A DNA stretch of 64,000 nt from Oscillospiraceae bacterium (GCA_015063845.1 SVTJ01000001.1:124001-188000); one strand, 5' to 3'; counted from the stretch's first letter, positions 37,160-45,804 are shown. Translations and numbers: made by a program. The notes: generated by a model not told the origin, from the letters alone.

Positions 37160-37684
37160 ATGAACGAAAATAATGCAACAGTTACAAAAACGCAAAAGAG
37201 CGAAAAGAAAAAAGGTAAGTTCAATTTTATTGACTTCTTGCTCATTCTTATCTTGGTAATGCTTATAGCTTCTATCGTTTACGTACTTATGCCAAGTAAT
37301 TGGATAAAAGGAATGTTTGCGGATAAGTCGGTAAATATTGAGTATTCCATTGAGATAATCGGTGTGGATAAGGCTTATATTGAGAATATCAAGGATAACG
37401 ACGTTGTTCTTGACGGTGTTAGTAAGGCGAATATAGGTACCGTAAAGGCGGTCACTGATATTACCCAATACACAGAGCTTAAGTACAACGAGGAAACAAA
37501 TCAAGGTGTTCTTTCGCCCGTTGAGGGAAAGTATAACATTATCGTTACTATAACCGCAACTGCGGACTATAATGAGGGTCAGGGTTATACGGTGAATGGG
37601 ACGAGAATTGCCGTCGGCGAAAAGATCAATGCAAGATTCCCGAACTACGTTTGTGATGGATATTGCATTAGCGTGCCTCGATAA
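37160..37684 (+). CDS. DUF4330 family protein, copy 1
   Basis: A 174-residue membrane-anchored protein: a basic cytosolic N-terminus, one membrane helix (about 24-44) and an extracellular beta-rich domain with IEYSIEIIGVDKAYIENI. It resembles DUF4330 proteins. It lies 10 bases after the O-antigen-ligase-like gene and 24 bases before a second copy, so the three probably share a role in exopolysaccharide or envelope building. Function unknown. Confidence 0.7.
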   Translation: MNENNATVTKTQKSEKKKGKFNFIDFLLILILVMLIASIVYVLMPSNWIKGMFADKSVNIEYSIEIIGVDKAYIENIKDNDVVLDGVSKANIGTVKAVTDITQYTELKYNEETNQGVLSPVEGKYNIIVTITATADYNEGQGYTVNGTRIAVGEKINARFPNYVCDGYCISVPR

Positions 37685-37708
37685 TAACACAGTAAAGGAG
37701 TAGTTTTT

Positions 37709-38242
37709 ATGAAAAATACAACTGATAACGTAAAGAAAGTTCCGAGATTTGGTATCTTGGATTTCGTTATAATACTTCTTGTGATAATTGCGGTGCTTGG
37801 GGTGTTTTTCCGAACCAATATCATTAATATGATAAATAACACCAAAGATCTTCAGAAATATACGGTTTCATATACGATAGAAAATGTCCGTTATACAACG
37901 CCTAACTTTATTAGCGTAGAGGATAAGGTATATTTTGCCTCAAATGGTGAACAGTTTGGCACAATTATCAATGCATCGGAAAATATGAGTGCGCTTGATA
38001 CGACCTTACCGTCCGAGAACTTCACGACTGCGACGGGTGAGATCGTCGAGGTTTTCTATCCCAACAACGAAACACGCGTCAAAGCGATGGGAAGACTTGA
38101 ATGTGATGGAAGATATTCGAGCGATGGCAGCTTCCTTGTCAACGGAAAAGAGCATATCGCAATGGGTCAGTATATAGACGTTAAAACAGAGTACGTAACC
38201 GTTACGATAAGGATCGATGAAATTACCGTAGTAAACGCGTAA
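37709..38242 (+). CDS. DUF4330 family protein, copy 2
   Basis: A 177-residue paralogue of the preceding protein with the same plan: basic N-terminus, KVPRFGILDFVIILLVIIAVLGV helix, then a domain with KYTVSYTIENVRYTTPNFI. A conserved end motif (VNGKEHIAMGQYIDV) matches VNGTRIAVGEKINA of copy 1. The pair is likely a tandem duplication whose members have diverged. The downstream gap (38243-38434) holds a TATAAT at 38379 for the next gene and no clear terminator. Confidence 0.7.
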   Translation: MKNTTDNVKKVPRFGILDFVIILLVIIAVLGVFFRTNIINMINNTKDLQKYTVSYTIENVRYTTPNFISVEDKVYFASNGEQFGTIINASENMSALDTTLPSENFTTATGEIVEVFYPNNETRVKAMGRLECDGRYSSDGSFLVNGKEHIAMGQYIDVKTEYVTVTIRIDEITVVNA

Positions 38243-38434
38243 ATTTGCAAAAACATGTCTCTTTTTTTGGTAAAGTGTGAAAAATGAAGGTGTTTTGGCC
38301 TGTTTTGTTGAAAAAGTTTATTGAAAATAACCAAAGTTTATCTATTGATTTTAATGGCTTTTTTTGATATACTATTAGTATAATAAATTCGTGTATATTT
38401 TTATACGGTTGGTATTACGAACAGGAGCAGTATT

Positions 38435-38707
38435 ATGGTAAAAAGAGACGTAACGATAACAAACAATATTGGCTTGCATGCAAGACCTGCTACGTTTTTT
38501 ATTCAGAAGGCAAATTCATATAAGTCATCGGTTTGGATAGAGAAGGATGAACGCAAGATTAGCGCTAAGAGTTTACTCGGTGTGCTTTCGCTCGGTATTG
38601 CTCAGGGTATGACTGTTACTATCATTGCTGACGGTCAGGATGAAAAGGATGCCGTTGACGGTCTTTACAACCTTATCGATACAGGATTTGCTGAATTTGA
38701 TAACTGA
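38435..38707 (+). CDS. HPr family phosphocarrier protein
   Basis: A 90-residue HPr-like protein. His15 in GLHARPA is present, the residue phosphorylated by enzyme I, and Ser46 in AKSLLGVLSLG, the residue phosphorylated by HPr kinase in Bacillota, is also present. It can therefore act in PTS transport and in carbon catabolite control; Crh, which lacks His15, is excluded. It is flanked by its own terminator and not by ptsI. Confidence 0.92.
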   Translation: MVKRDVTITNNIGLHARPATFFIQKANSYKSSVWIEKDERKISAKSLLGVLSLGIAQGMTVTIIADGQDEKDAVDGLYNLIDTGFAEFDN

Positions 38708-38714
38708 TTGATTT

Positions 38715-38748
38715 GGGTGTCGCAAGCTTGCGACACCCTTTTGATTTT
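38715..38748 (+). terminator. Rho-independent terminator after HPr
   Basis: A 12-bp perfect palindrome GGGTGTCGCAAG/CTTGCGACACCC with a TTTTGATTTTT tail. The uvrC operon begins just after it, so uvrC transcription is either read-through or from an unseen promoter. Confidence 0.75.
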
Positions 38749-38766
38749 TGAAAGAGGAGAATGTAA

Positions 38767-40623
38767 ATGCCACAAGATACAAAGAAGACAGCCGAGCTTC
38801 TTCTAAAAGCAAATAGCTTGCCGTTATGTCCCGGCGTTTACATTATGAAGGACAAAAACGGCAAGATAATCTACGTCGGTAAATCAAGAAAACTCAAAAA
38901 CAGAGTATCCCAGTATTTTCAAAATTCAAGGAAGAATTACAAAACTTCGCGAATGGTAGGTGCTGTCGATAACTTTGAGTATATCGTCTGCAAAACTGAG
39001 ATAGAAGCATTGACGCTTGAAAACACACTGATAAAGCAATACTCACCAAAGTACAATATAAAGCTGAAGGATGCAAAATCATATCCGTATATCAAGGTCA
39101 CGGATGATGAATATCCGCGTATTGTTTTTACACGAACAAGAAGCTCCGATAAGGCAAAATACTTTGGTCCGTTTTCGGGCACCGCAACCGTATATTCAGT
39201 TCTCGATATTCTTCACAAATCTCTCGGTATTCCGTCATGCAAAAGACAGTTCCCAAGAGATATTGGGAAAGAACGTCCTTGTATATATTATCAAATGGGA
39301 CAATGCTGCGGTCTTTGTACGGGGAACGTAACTAAAGATGAATACAATTCGCTTATCAAATGCGCTATTGACGTGCTTCGCGGAAACACATCGGCTGCAA
39401 TTCAAAAGCTCAGTGAGCAGATGATGCAGTTTGCCGAAGATGAAAGATTTGAGGCGGCGGCAAAGTGCAGAGATACGGTTGCCGCGCTTGAGAGACTTCA
39501 TCAAAAGCAGAATGTCGTTGCATCTCCCGATACGGAGATGGATGTATTTGGACTTTGGCAGGATGATTACTGTACGAGCATATCGTGTGTATACGTTCGC
39601 GGCGGTGCAGTTATTGACAAGAACGACTATGTGTTCGGTATGGAGACCGAAGTCGATGAGGGGGCATTGTCTGCTTTTTTAGTTGAGCACTATATGAGAC
39701 GTGATACGATCCCTAAGGAGATAATCGTATCGTTTGTTCTCGAGGACGCGGATAGGGAAATGCTAGAAACTTATTTTTCGCAAAAAGCAGGAAGACGTAT
39801 AATCGTAAGGCATCCCGAGAGAGGAAATACACGTCAGCTTTGCGATACTGTAGTGTCGAACGCCCAGCAGAAGGCGCAACAAGTGCGTTTAGAGGCTCAA
39901 AAGGACGAGACTGTGCTCGTCAGCCTTGCGCAGCTCTTAAAGCTTGAAACAGTACCTGAGCGCATCGAGGCATATGATATATCGAACATCGGCTCTGAGA
40001 ATATAACGGCTGGAATGGTCGTTTACGTTAACGGTAAGCAGAGCAAGAACGATTACAGATACTTTAATATAAAGTCAGTTGACGGTACGGATGATTACGC
40101 TTCTATGAAAGAGGCAATTAGACGCCGTCTTAATCATCTCGCTTCCGACGCAACAGGTTCGTTTTCCGAATATCCTGATCTTATGCTTATTGATGGCGGA
40201 CGAGGACACGTTTCGGTAGTTCGTGAGGTGCTTGATGAGTTTGGTATTGATATACCCGTTTTCGGTATGGTCAAGGATGACTTTCATAAGACTCGTGCGT
40301 TGTGCAATCAAACACAAGAGATAAACATAGCAAAAGATAGAGCAATTTTTACGCTTATCTATAAGATACAGGAAGAAGTGCACCGTTTTACGGTAGGTCA
40401 CACTTCAAGCGCGAAACGCTCTACCTATAAGCATTCATCTCTTGAAAAGATAAACGGAATAGGTCCGTCAAAGGCTAAAAAACTATTGCTTCATTTTGGC
40501 ACTCTGACGTCTCTCAAGGCGGCTTCGATAGAGGATATAGCAGCTGTGTCGGGCATATCCGAGCGAGATGCTGAGGCAGTATATTCCTATTTAAAAAACA
40601 CCAAGGCGGTAACTAAAAAATGA
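38767..40623 (+). CDS. uvrC: UvrABC system protein C
   Basis: A 618-residue dual-incision nuclease of excision repair. Visible: N-terminal GIY-YIG domain (GVYIMKDKNGKIIYVGKSRKLKNR), a UVR helix (FAEDERFEAAAKCRDTVAALER) that binds UvrB, a C-terminal endonuclease domain (AYDISNI, LMLIDGGRGH, D-rich), and a final helix-hairpin-helix (INGIGPSKAKKLLLHFG). AGAGGAG lies before the ATG. Its stop overlaps the rsmD start, so the two are translationally coupled. Confidence 0.96.
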   Translation: MPQDTKKTAELLLKANSLPLCPGVYIMKDKNGKIIYVGKSRKLKNRVSQYFQNSRKNYKTSRMVGAVDNFEYIVCKTEIEALTLENTLIKQYSPKYNIKLKDAKSYPYIKVTDDEYPRIVFTRTRSSDKAKYFGPFSGTATVYSVLDILHKSLGIPSCKRQFPRDIGKERPCIYYQMGQCCGLCTGNVTKDEYNSLIKCAIDVLRGNTSAAIQKLSEQMMQFAEDERFEAAAKCRDTVAALERLHQKQNVVASPDTEMDVFGLWQDDYCTSISCVYVRGGAVIDKNDYVFGMETEVDEGALSAFLVEHYMRRDTIPKEIIVSFVLEDADREMLETYFSQKAGRRIIVRHPERGNTRQLCDTVVSNAQQKAQQVRLEAQKDETVLVSLAQLLKLETVPERIEAYDISNIGSENITAGMVVYVNGKQSKNDYRYFNIKSVDGTDDYASMKEAIRRRLNHLASDATGSFSEYPDLMLIDGGRGHVSVVREVLDEFGIDIPVFGMVKDDFHKTRALCNQTQEINIAKDRAIFTLIYKIQEEVHRFTVGHTSSAKRSTYKHSSLEKINGIGPSKAKKLLLHFGTLTSLKAASIEDIAAVSGISERDAEAVYSYLKNTKAVTKK

Positions 40624-41192
40624 TGAGAATTATAACGGGAACAGCAAAGGGAATACGACTGAAAACACTCGAGGGAGACACAACGCGTCCGACTGCTGAG
40701 CGAGTTAAGGAAGCGGTGTTCTCTATGCTCCAGATGGACATTGAGGGCAGAGAAGTGCTCGATCTTTTCTCAGGCTCCGGTCAAATGGCGCTTGAGGCAC
40801 TCAGTCGAGGTGCAAGCTCGGCTGTTATGCTTGACAGTTCCCCTGCGGCAATATCCGTAATAACCGAGAACGCAAACAAAACAAAGCTAATTTCGAAATG
40901 TACGATAAGAAGAACTGACTATCTTGATTATATTAAAAGAAACAGGGGCAAAAAGTTCGATATAGTTTTTCTTGATCCGCCATATGCCTCTGGATACTAT
41001 AAAATAGCGCTTCGCGCACTTATTGATAGCGATATGCTTAAGAATACCAGCCTTATCGTTTGCGAAAGTGGAGAAGACACTATCTTTGGTGGAGATGAGC
41101 AGCTTGCAAAAGCATTTTGTGTCGTAAAGCAATCAAGATACAGTAAGACGTTTATAACAGTCATTTCTCCTGCAGAAAAGGAGGATGTGTAA
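40620..41192 (+). CDS. rsmD: 16S rRNA (guanine966-N2)-methyltransferase RsmD
   Basis: A 190-residue SAM-dependent methyltransferase of small-subunit rRNA. Visible: RIITGTAKG, TRPTAERVKEAVFSML, SAM-binding VLDLFSGSGQMALEALSRGA and catalytic DPPYASGYY. Its ATG overlaps the uvrC stop by four bases (ATGA); a second ATG at 40623 is also possible. coaD follows after two bases, the usual pairing. Confidence 0.94.
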   Translation: MMRIITGTAKGIRLKTLEGDTTRPTAERVKEAVFSMLQMDIEGREVLDLFSGSGQMALEALSRGASSAVMLDSSPAAISVITENANKTKLISKCTIRRTDYLDYIKRNRGKKFDIVFLDPPYASGYYKIALRALIDSDMLKNTSLIVCESGEDTIFGGDEQLAKAFCVVKQSRYSKTFITVISPAEKEDV

Positions 41193-41194
41193 AT

Positions 41195-41695
41195 ATGAAG
41201 GACGGTAAAAGTATTGCGGTAGTACCGGGAAGCTTTGATCCGATAACCAACGGGCATATCGACATCGTAAAGAGAGCGGCAGAGGCATACGACGTTGTGT
41301 ATCTAGCCGTTATGGTGAATGATCAAAAAAAATATATGCTTGATATGGAGCAGAGACGGGTGATAGCAGAGGCGTGTCTTTGCGATATTCCAAACGTTAA
41401 CGTCATATCGTCTGACGGTATGCTTTGGCAGCTTGCAAAGGAGTTGTGTGCAGATGCGATAGTTAAGGGTTATCGAAACGAAGTCGATTATGAGTACGAG
41501 CAAAAGATGGCACAGTTTAACTATGAGCATAATCAGGACGCTCCTACGGTCTTACTTAAGGCTGATCAAGACCTCGAGACACTTAGCTCAACGGTGGTTA
41601 GAGAGCGTATAGCGAATGATATGCCTATTAGCGATTGTTTACCTGAGGTCGCTATAAAAATGCTCAAAGAGTTTCTCGCTAAAAAAGAAATTTAA
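41195..41695 (+). CDS. coaD: Phosphopantetheine adenylyltransferase
   Basis: A 166-residue enzyme that makes dephospho-CoA from 4'-phosphopantetheine and ATP. Motifs: VVPGSFDPITNGHIDIV (T/HxGH nucleotide-binding loop), KYMLDMEQR, RNEVDYEYEQKMAQFN, and LSSTVVRERIAND. It lies two bases after rsmD with AAAGGAGG overlapping the rsmD end. Length is the family norm. Confidence 0.96.
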   Translation: MKDGKSIAVVPGSFDPITNGHIDIVKRAAEAYDVVYLAVMVNDQKKYMLDMEQRRVIAEACLCDIPNVNVISSDGMLWQLAKELCADAIVKGYRNEVDYEYEQKMAQFNYEHNQDAPTVLLKADQDLETLSSTVVRERIANDMPISDCLPEVAIKMLKEFLAKKEI

Positions 41696-41703
41696 ATTAA
41701 GCT

Positions 41704-41732
41704 TCATAATGTGAATTGTCCTCCCATATAAT
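41704..41732 (+). promoter_or_regulatory. Sigma-E promoter of spoIVA
   Basis: TCATAAT (41704-41710), exactly 14 bases, then CATATAAT (41725-41732), close to the mother-cell sigma-E consensus KMATATT-N14-CATACAHT. It lies 45 bases before the spoIVA start, whose Bacillus homologue is a sigma-E gene. Confidence 0.75.
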
Positions 41733-41776
41733 TTAGCAGAAAGAATTTTGTTAAATTATTGGGAGGATCATATTTT

Positions 41777-43255
41777 ATGGGTGAACACTCAATTTATCGT
41801 GATATCGCAGAGAGAACGGGCGGAGATATCTATATCGGCGTTGTAGGGCCCGTCAGAAGCGGTAAATCGACGTTTATTAAGAGATTTATGGAGGCACTCG
41901 TTCTCCCTAATATCGACGATAATTATTCGCGTGAAAGAGCAAGAGACGAGATGCCCCAATCGGCAGCAGGTAAGACGGTTATGACTACCGAGCCTAAATT
42001 CGTTCCCGATGAGGCTGTGACTATAAAGCTTGATGATTGTGCCACACTTCGTGTCAAAATGATAGATTGCGTCGGATATATCGTTAGTGAAGCACTTGGT
42101 ACGATAGAGAACGGCCAGCCAAGAATGGTGCACACGCCCTGGCAGGAAGAGCCTATGCCTTTTGTTGCCGCCGCTGAGATGGGCACGGAAAAGGTTATTA
42201 AGGAGCACTCTACTATTGGTATGCTTATAACCACCGACGGAAGCATTGGAGAGATATCACGGGAGAGCTACGTTGAAGCAGAAGAGCGTGTTGTCAATGA
42301 GCTGAAAGCTATTGGTAAGCCTTTTGCAATGATACTTAATTCTGCTGAGCCTACGAGTGACAGAGCAATTTCGCTGGCATATGAGCTTGAGGCGAAGTAT
42401 AAGGTTCCCGTTGCTCTCGTCAGCTGCTCGGATCTTGACGCTGAGGATATAAAGAATATTCTTGACCTTGTTCTCCACGAGTTTCCCGTAACCGAGCTTA
42501 GAGCTAAAATACCTTCTTGGATGAGCGCTATTGATGCCACTCATGAGATAAAGGCGTCTATATATTCGACCGTGAGAGCGTGCGCTGATAAGATAAGCAA
42601 GGCGGGCGACATAAAGGACGCTATTGAGTTGCTTGCTGAGAATGAATATATAAAGTCATATTCGCTTGATGAGATAGACCTTGGAAGCGGAAAGGCATAT
42701 GCGAGCATAGAGCTTGACAATTCGCTCTATTACGATGTGATAAGTGAGCTCACGGGATTTGAGATCGACAGTGAGCAAGCATTGATAGCATTGTTGCGTG
42801 AACTCGCTGTCGCAAAGAAACAGTATGACAGAGTAGCAGAAGCACTTGAAGCAGCGGAAGAAAAGGGGTATGGAATAGTTATGCCTACTATCGAAGAGCT
42901 GCATCTTGAAGAGCCGCAAATAGTTAAGCAGTCGGGCGGATACGGTGTCAGACTTTGTGCGTCAGCTCAGTCGATACATATGATACGTGCCAATATAGAA
43001 ACTGAGATAAATCCAATAGTAGGTACTGAACAGCAGTCAGAGGACCTCGTGAAATATATGCTTAAGGAATACGAGGCAGAGCCTGGACGTATATGGGAAT
43101 CCAACGTGTTTGGCAAGAGCCTTTACGAGCTTGTTAACGAGGGATTACACACAAAACTCGAGCATATGCCGGAGGAATCAAGAACCAAGCTCTCGGAAAC
43201 ACTCGAGCGAATAATAAACGAGGGTAGCGGCGGACTTATCTGTATAATACTCTAA
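41777..43255 (+). CDS. spoIVA: Stage IV sporulation protein A
   Basis: A 492-residue morphogenetic ATPase that polymerises on the forespore surface and anchors the coat. Visible: N-terminal Walker A GPVRSGKSTFIKRF (about residues 26-39), IYRDIAERTGGD in front of it, a switch-like DCVGYIVSEALG, and a long C-terminal region ending GSGGLICIIL, typical of SpoIVA and important for localisation. The length equals the Bacillus subtilis protein. I took the ATG at 41777, 10 bases after GGGAGG, over the in-frame start at 41759. A sigma-E promoter lies upstream. Confidence 0.96.
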   Translation: MGEHSIYRDIAERTGGDIYIGVVGPVRSGKSTFIKRFMEALVLPNIDDNYSRERARDEMPQSAAGKTVMTTEPKFVPDEAVTIKLDDCATLRVKMIDCVGYIVSEALGTIENGQPRMVHTPWQEEPMPFVAAAEMGTEKVIKEHSTIGMLITTDGSIGEISRESYVEAEERVVNELKAIGKPFAMILNSAEPTSDRAISLAYELEAKYKVPVALVSCSDLDAEDIKNILDLVLHEFPVTELRAKIPSWMSAIDATHEIKASIYSTVRACADKISKAGDIKDAIELLAENEYIKSYSLDEIDLGSGKAYASIELDNSLYYDVISELTGFEIDSEQALIALLRELAVAKKQYDRVAEALEAAEEKGYGIVMPTIEELHLEEPQIVKQSGGYGVRLCASAQSIHMIRANIETEINPIVGTEQQSEDLVKYMLKEYEAEPGRIWESNVFGKSLYELVNEGLHTKLEHMPEESRTKLSETLERIINEGSGGLICIIL

Positions 43256-43257
43256 AT

Positions 43258-43335
43258 AAAAAAACCGACAGAGAAAGGCTGGTTATCATAAGGAAGTTTA
43301 ATTTCTCTTGTAGGGATCGGCGTCCTTGACGGTCC
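43258..43335 (+). repeat. Left inverted repeat of the island
   Basis: Starts with A-rich sequence and CCGACAG, then AGGCT, TCATAA, TTGTAG, GGATCG and ends with GACGGTCC. Read in the same direction, the reverse complement of the right copy shares these blocks in the same order (roughly three quarters identity by eye). The last part can fold as a small hairpin. Confidence 0.5.
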
Positions 43336-43368
43336 AAAAAGGTATTATTGCTCTGCTGTAAACAAAGA

Positions 43369-43403
43369 TACCCCCGACAGATTGAAAAAATCTGTTGGGG
43401 GTA
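43369..43403. terminator. Hairpin, possible terminator
   Basis: A 13-bp stem (43369-43381 with 43391-43403, one G-T pair) beginning TACCCCC. It could end spoIVA transcription on the plus strand; the T tract is weak. Confidence 0.45.
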
Positions 43404-43461
43404 GTTTATTCACATCTATAAATTGAAATTCAGAGAGTAGATCACTTCAAAATGTCAAAAA

Positions 43462-43806
43462 CTATTCTATCGGATACTCAACATCTAGCATTTTTTCAAC
43501 TTCTTCTTCGGTAGCATAGAATATATTAGAATAAACTTCAATATTTGTTCGTGCATTAGTATCAAATGTAGCAAATATATCAACAATGGTATATAGCCTT
43601 ATCTTAACTATTTGATTATGAATATTAACATATTCAGATTCATACTCTTTTGCTATTTTCTCGGATTTCAAGTCTGCGTCTTCCATACTTAATGCTTTGA
43701 TTAAAATGATTCTTTCTTCCCAAGCTGGTGTTTCATCCAGTAATTCATTATCTATACTATAAAACTTTGATTGATATAAACATTTTACTGCATACATATC
43801 TTTCAT
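43462..43806 (-). CDS. DUF4288 domain-containing protein
   Basis: A 114-residue acidic cytosolic protein with the DUF4288 pattern: MYAVKCLYQSKFY, then WEERIILIKALSMEDADLKSEKIAKEYESEYVN and a C-terminal acidic helix. DUF4288 proteins are small, often near mobile or toxin-immunity loci, and of unknown function. I chose the ATG at 43806, preceded by GGAG, over one at 43848. It is the sole gene between the inverted repeats, and is more AT-rich than its neighbours. Confidence 0.65.
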   Translation of the reverse strand: MKDMYAVKCLYQSKFYSIDNELLDETPAWEERIILIKALSMEDADLKSEKIAKEYESEYVNIHNQIVKIRLYTIVDIFATFDTNARTNIEVYSNIFYATEEEVEKMLDVEYPIE

Positions 43807-43937
43807 AATACTTATCTCCAATCTAATCAACAGTTTCTTATTTGTCATTCTGTTTTATCGCCAGTTTCGCCTTTGTATTACAAAGACATAGGACAAAACC
43901 CATACCCCTATAATGCTGATTAAATTATATCATAAAT

Positions 43938-43963
43938 CGGCAGAGAAAACAACATCTCTGCCG
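43938..43963. terminator. Hairpin of unknown direction
   Basis: A 9-bp perfect stem CGGCAGAGA/TCTCTGCCG with an 8-base loop, followed by AAAATAA. It lies upstream of the DUF4288 gene inside the island, and T-rich flank is lacking on the plus strand, so its role is unclear. Confidence 0.35.
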
Positions 43964-43978
43964 AAAATAATGTGTTAC

Positions 43979-44055
43979 GGACCGTCGAGGACGACGGTCT
44001 CTACAATTTTGTAAACATCTTTATGAGAAGGAGCCTAACTGTCGGTTTTTTTTAT
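43979..44055 (-). repeat. Right inverted repeat of the island
   Basis: The mirror copy of the left repeat. Its inner end is GGACCGTCG/CGACGGTC, a perfect 8-bp hairpin (43980-43998), and its outer end CTGTCGG with a run of eight T, next to the stop of the recombinase gene. Confidence 0.5.
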
Positions 44056-45066
44056 TTATTCGTCATCGACACCTCCAAGTGTCGAGAGCGGGTTTTTCTC
44101 CATAGCTTCTTCCATGCTGCGGTTGCTAACGTGAGTATATATCTGAGTCGTGTTCAGCTGTTCGTGTCCAAGTATATCCTTGAGAACACGGACATCGACG
44201 TTACCCGTTTGATACATAAGCGTTGCCGCTGTATGACGGAGCTTATGGACCGAATAGTGCTTTGATTCAAGCCCTGCCATATCAAGATATTTGTAGACCA
44301 TCCATTGAACTGTCTTTACGCTGATGCGTTGCTCGCGGTTACTGAGAAACAGTGCGTGTGTAGGGGCATTCTTGTGCTTGTCTCCGCATCTTTCCTCAAT
44401 GTGGTCGGAGAGTGCCGTTCTGCAAGCGTCGTTAAGATAAACAATGCGTTGTTTATTTCCTTTACCTGTAACTGTCAGTGAGCGCAGCTGAGCGTCAACG
44501 TCTTCAAGGTCGATACCAACAAGCTCGGACACTCGCATTCCGCAGTTCAAAAACAAAGTAATTATAGCGTAGTCGCGAACGTTAGTTTTTGATTCCTTAT
44601 CGTTTTTGACAGCCTTTAGCAGCTCAAGACTCTCTTCAAGCGTCAAAAATTTTGGTAATGCCTGCTTTTTTTTCGGCGCTTCAATGTCGGATGCGGGATT
44701 GTCCTCAAGCATCATACGTTTTGTTGTGAGATATTTGAAAAAGCCCTTGATGGAGGACAGCTTTCTTGATTTCGCCGCTGCCATATTTCCTCTTACGTTG
44801 TCGGCATACATCAGAAATTCATATATGTCCTCGGTCGTTATATTTCGTATGTAATTGAGATCTATTCCGCGAATATCTATTTCCTCGAACTCTTCGCTCT
44901 CAACGCTTATTTTTTTGTCGCGCGCCAATAGGAATCTGAAAAACGTACGTAGATCAAGCAGATATTCGGATATTGTTTTTTCGGATGCGTTTTGAATAAC
45001 GGATTTGTATGACGCAAATTCCCTCACAAGAGGTGGGAGCGTGTTGAGCGGTACGCTGTATGCCAT
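44056..45066 (-). CDS. Tyrosine recombinase, XerC/XerD type
   Basis: A 336-residue tyrosine site-specific recombinase. It has a SAM-like N-terminal core-binding domain (about residues 1-125), then the catalytic domain with the first Arg in NCGMRVSELVG, a Lys in the beta turn (GKGNKQR), HKLRHTAA (His, Arg), GHEQLN (His) and the tyrosine nucleophile in IYTHVS. All catalytic residues are present. Chromosome dimer resolution is one possible role; it also sits next to an inverted-repeat island, so mobility is possible. A consensus xerC operon context is not seen. Confidence 0.88.
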   Translation of the reverse strand: MAYSVPLNTLPPLVREFASYKSVIQNASEKTISEYLLDLRTFFRFLLARDKKISVESEEFEEIDIRGIDLNYIRNITTEDIYEFLMYADNVRGNMAAAKSRKLSSIKGFFKYLTTKRMMLEDNPASDIEAPKKKQALPKFLTLEESLELLKAVKNDKESKTNVRDYAIITLFLNCGMRVSELVGIDLEDVDAQLRSLTVTGKGNKQRIVYLNDACRTALSDHIEERCGDKHKNAPTHALFLSNREQRISVKTVQWMVYKYLDMAGLESKHYSVHKLRHTAATLMYQTGNVDVRVLKDILGHEQLNTTQIYTHVSNRSMEEAMEKNPLSTLGGVDDE

Positions 45067-45148
45067 GATTTTCTCCTTCTTTTTTTGAGATTGTGTTATC
45101 TTTAAGTGAGAATTTAGTTGATAAAGTGTAAACTTTTATTATAGGTTA

Positions 45149-45177
45149 TTGAAAAAGGGCGGGGGATTGTTTATAAT
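45149..45177 (+). promoter_or_regulatory. Sigma-A promoter
   Basis: TTGAAA at 45149-45154, 17 bases, TATAAT at 45172-45177, serving the membrane-protein gene at 45215. Confidence 0.7.
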
Positions 45178-45214
45178 GTAGATAATATGTTTTATATCCT
45201 ATGGAGGTATATTC

Positions 45215-45796
45215 GTGAAGGGCTTCTTCGGTCAGTATTCATATAGCATTATTAAAATGTTTGTAAACCAGTTTGCCATATCTATTTTCGGTTCGGTCCT
45301 TGCTATGGCAACTGCGGCTTCAGGCAACAAGACACTTACGCTTGTTGTTAGTATATTTGCAATAATCTTTTACTTGTTCTTGATCTACACCATGACTTGG
45401 GAGATCGGAGCTAAGGATAAGATATCGGTCGACGTTGGCAAAAAGCCGTACCGTCCTTACATTGGACTGCTGATGTCTCTTGTTGCTAATATTCCCAACT
45501 TTATCATTGCAATCGTATACACTATCGGCTACCGTGATATGGCGGTCGCTCAGTGGGCGGGAACAATGACGTTTATCGCACGTGTTGCGTCGATATTCAC
45601 TGAGGGAATGTATCTTGGATTTATCACAGCGATCAACGTTGCTGGCAATCCCATTCAGCATTATTGGTGGGCATACTTTGTTATCACGATCCCCGCTATT
45701 ATTACTTCATGGATCGCGTATTTCGCAGGACACAAGAACTTCAGAATCGTAGCGGGATTTTTCAATAAAAAACCTGATACGGCAAATAAAAAATAA
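45215..45796 (+). CDS. Integral membrane protein of unknown function
   Basis: A 193-residue protein with about five hydrophobic segments (roughly 10-32, 42-63, 83-105, 120-140 and 150-175). The first residues are GFFGQYSYSIIKMFVNQFAIS, with Asn/Gln in a hydrophobic context. The start is a GTG at 45215 preceded by GGAGG. It has its own promoter and terminator. I recognise no family. Confidence 0.6.
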   Translation: MKGFFGQYSYSIIKMFVNQFAISIFGSVLAMATAASGNKTLTLVVSIFAIIFYLFLIYTMTWEIGAKDKISVDVGKKPYRPYIGLLMSLVANIPNFIIAIVYTIGYRDMAVAQWAGTMTFIARVASIFTEGMYLGFITAINVAGNPIQHYWWAYFVITIPAIITSWIAYFAGHKNFRIVAGFFNKKPDTANKK

Positions 45797-45804
45797 TATT
45801 TCTC

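Larger units (their letters stand above)
43258..44055. mobile_element. Inverted-repeat-bounded island carrying a DUF4288 gene
   Basis: An about 800-bp stretch bounded by two imperfect inverted repeats of about 78 bases (43258-43335 and 43979-44055). It carries one gene (43462-43806) and no transposase. The boundaries coincide with the 3' ends of spoIVA and the recombinase gene. It could be a non-autonomous mobile element, or two copies of a dispersed palindromic repeat placed by chance. I saw no target-site duplication. Confidence 0.4.

Noticed and set aside
43258-44055. CRISPR array or tRNA-associated integration site at the repeat island
   Set aside because: The repeats are long, only two copies, inverted and not evenly spaced; no tRNA gene or cas gene is present.
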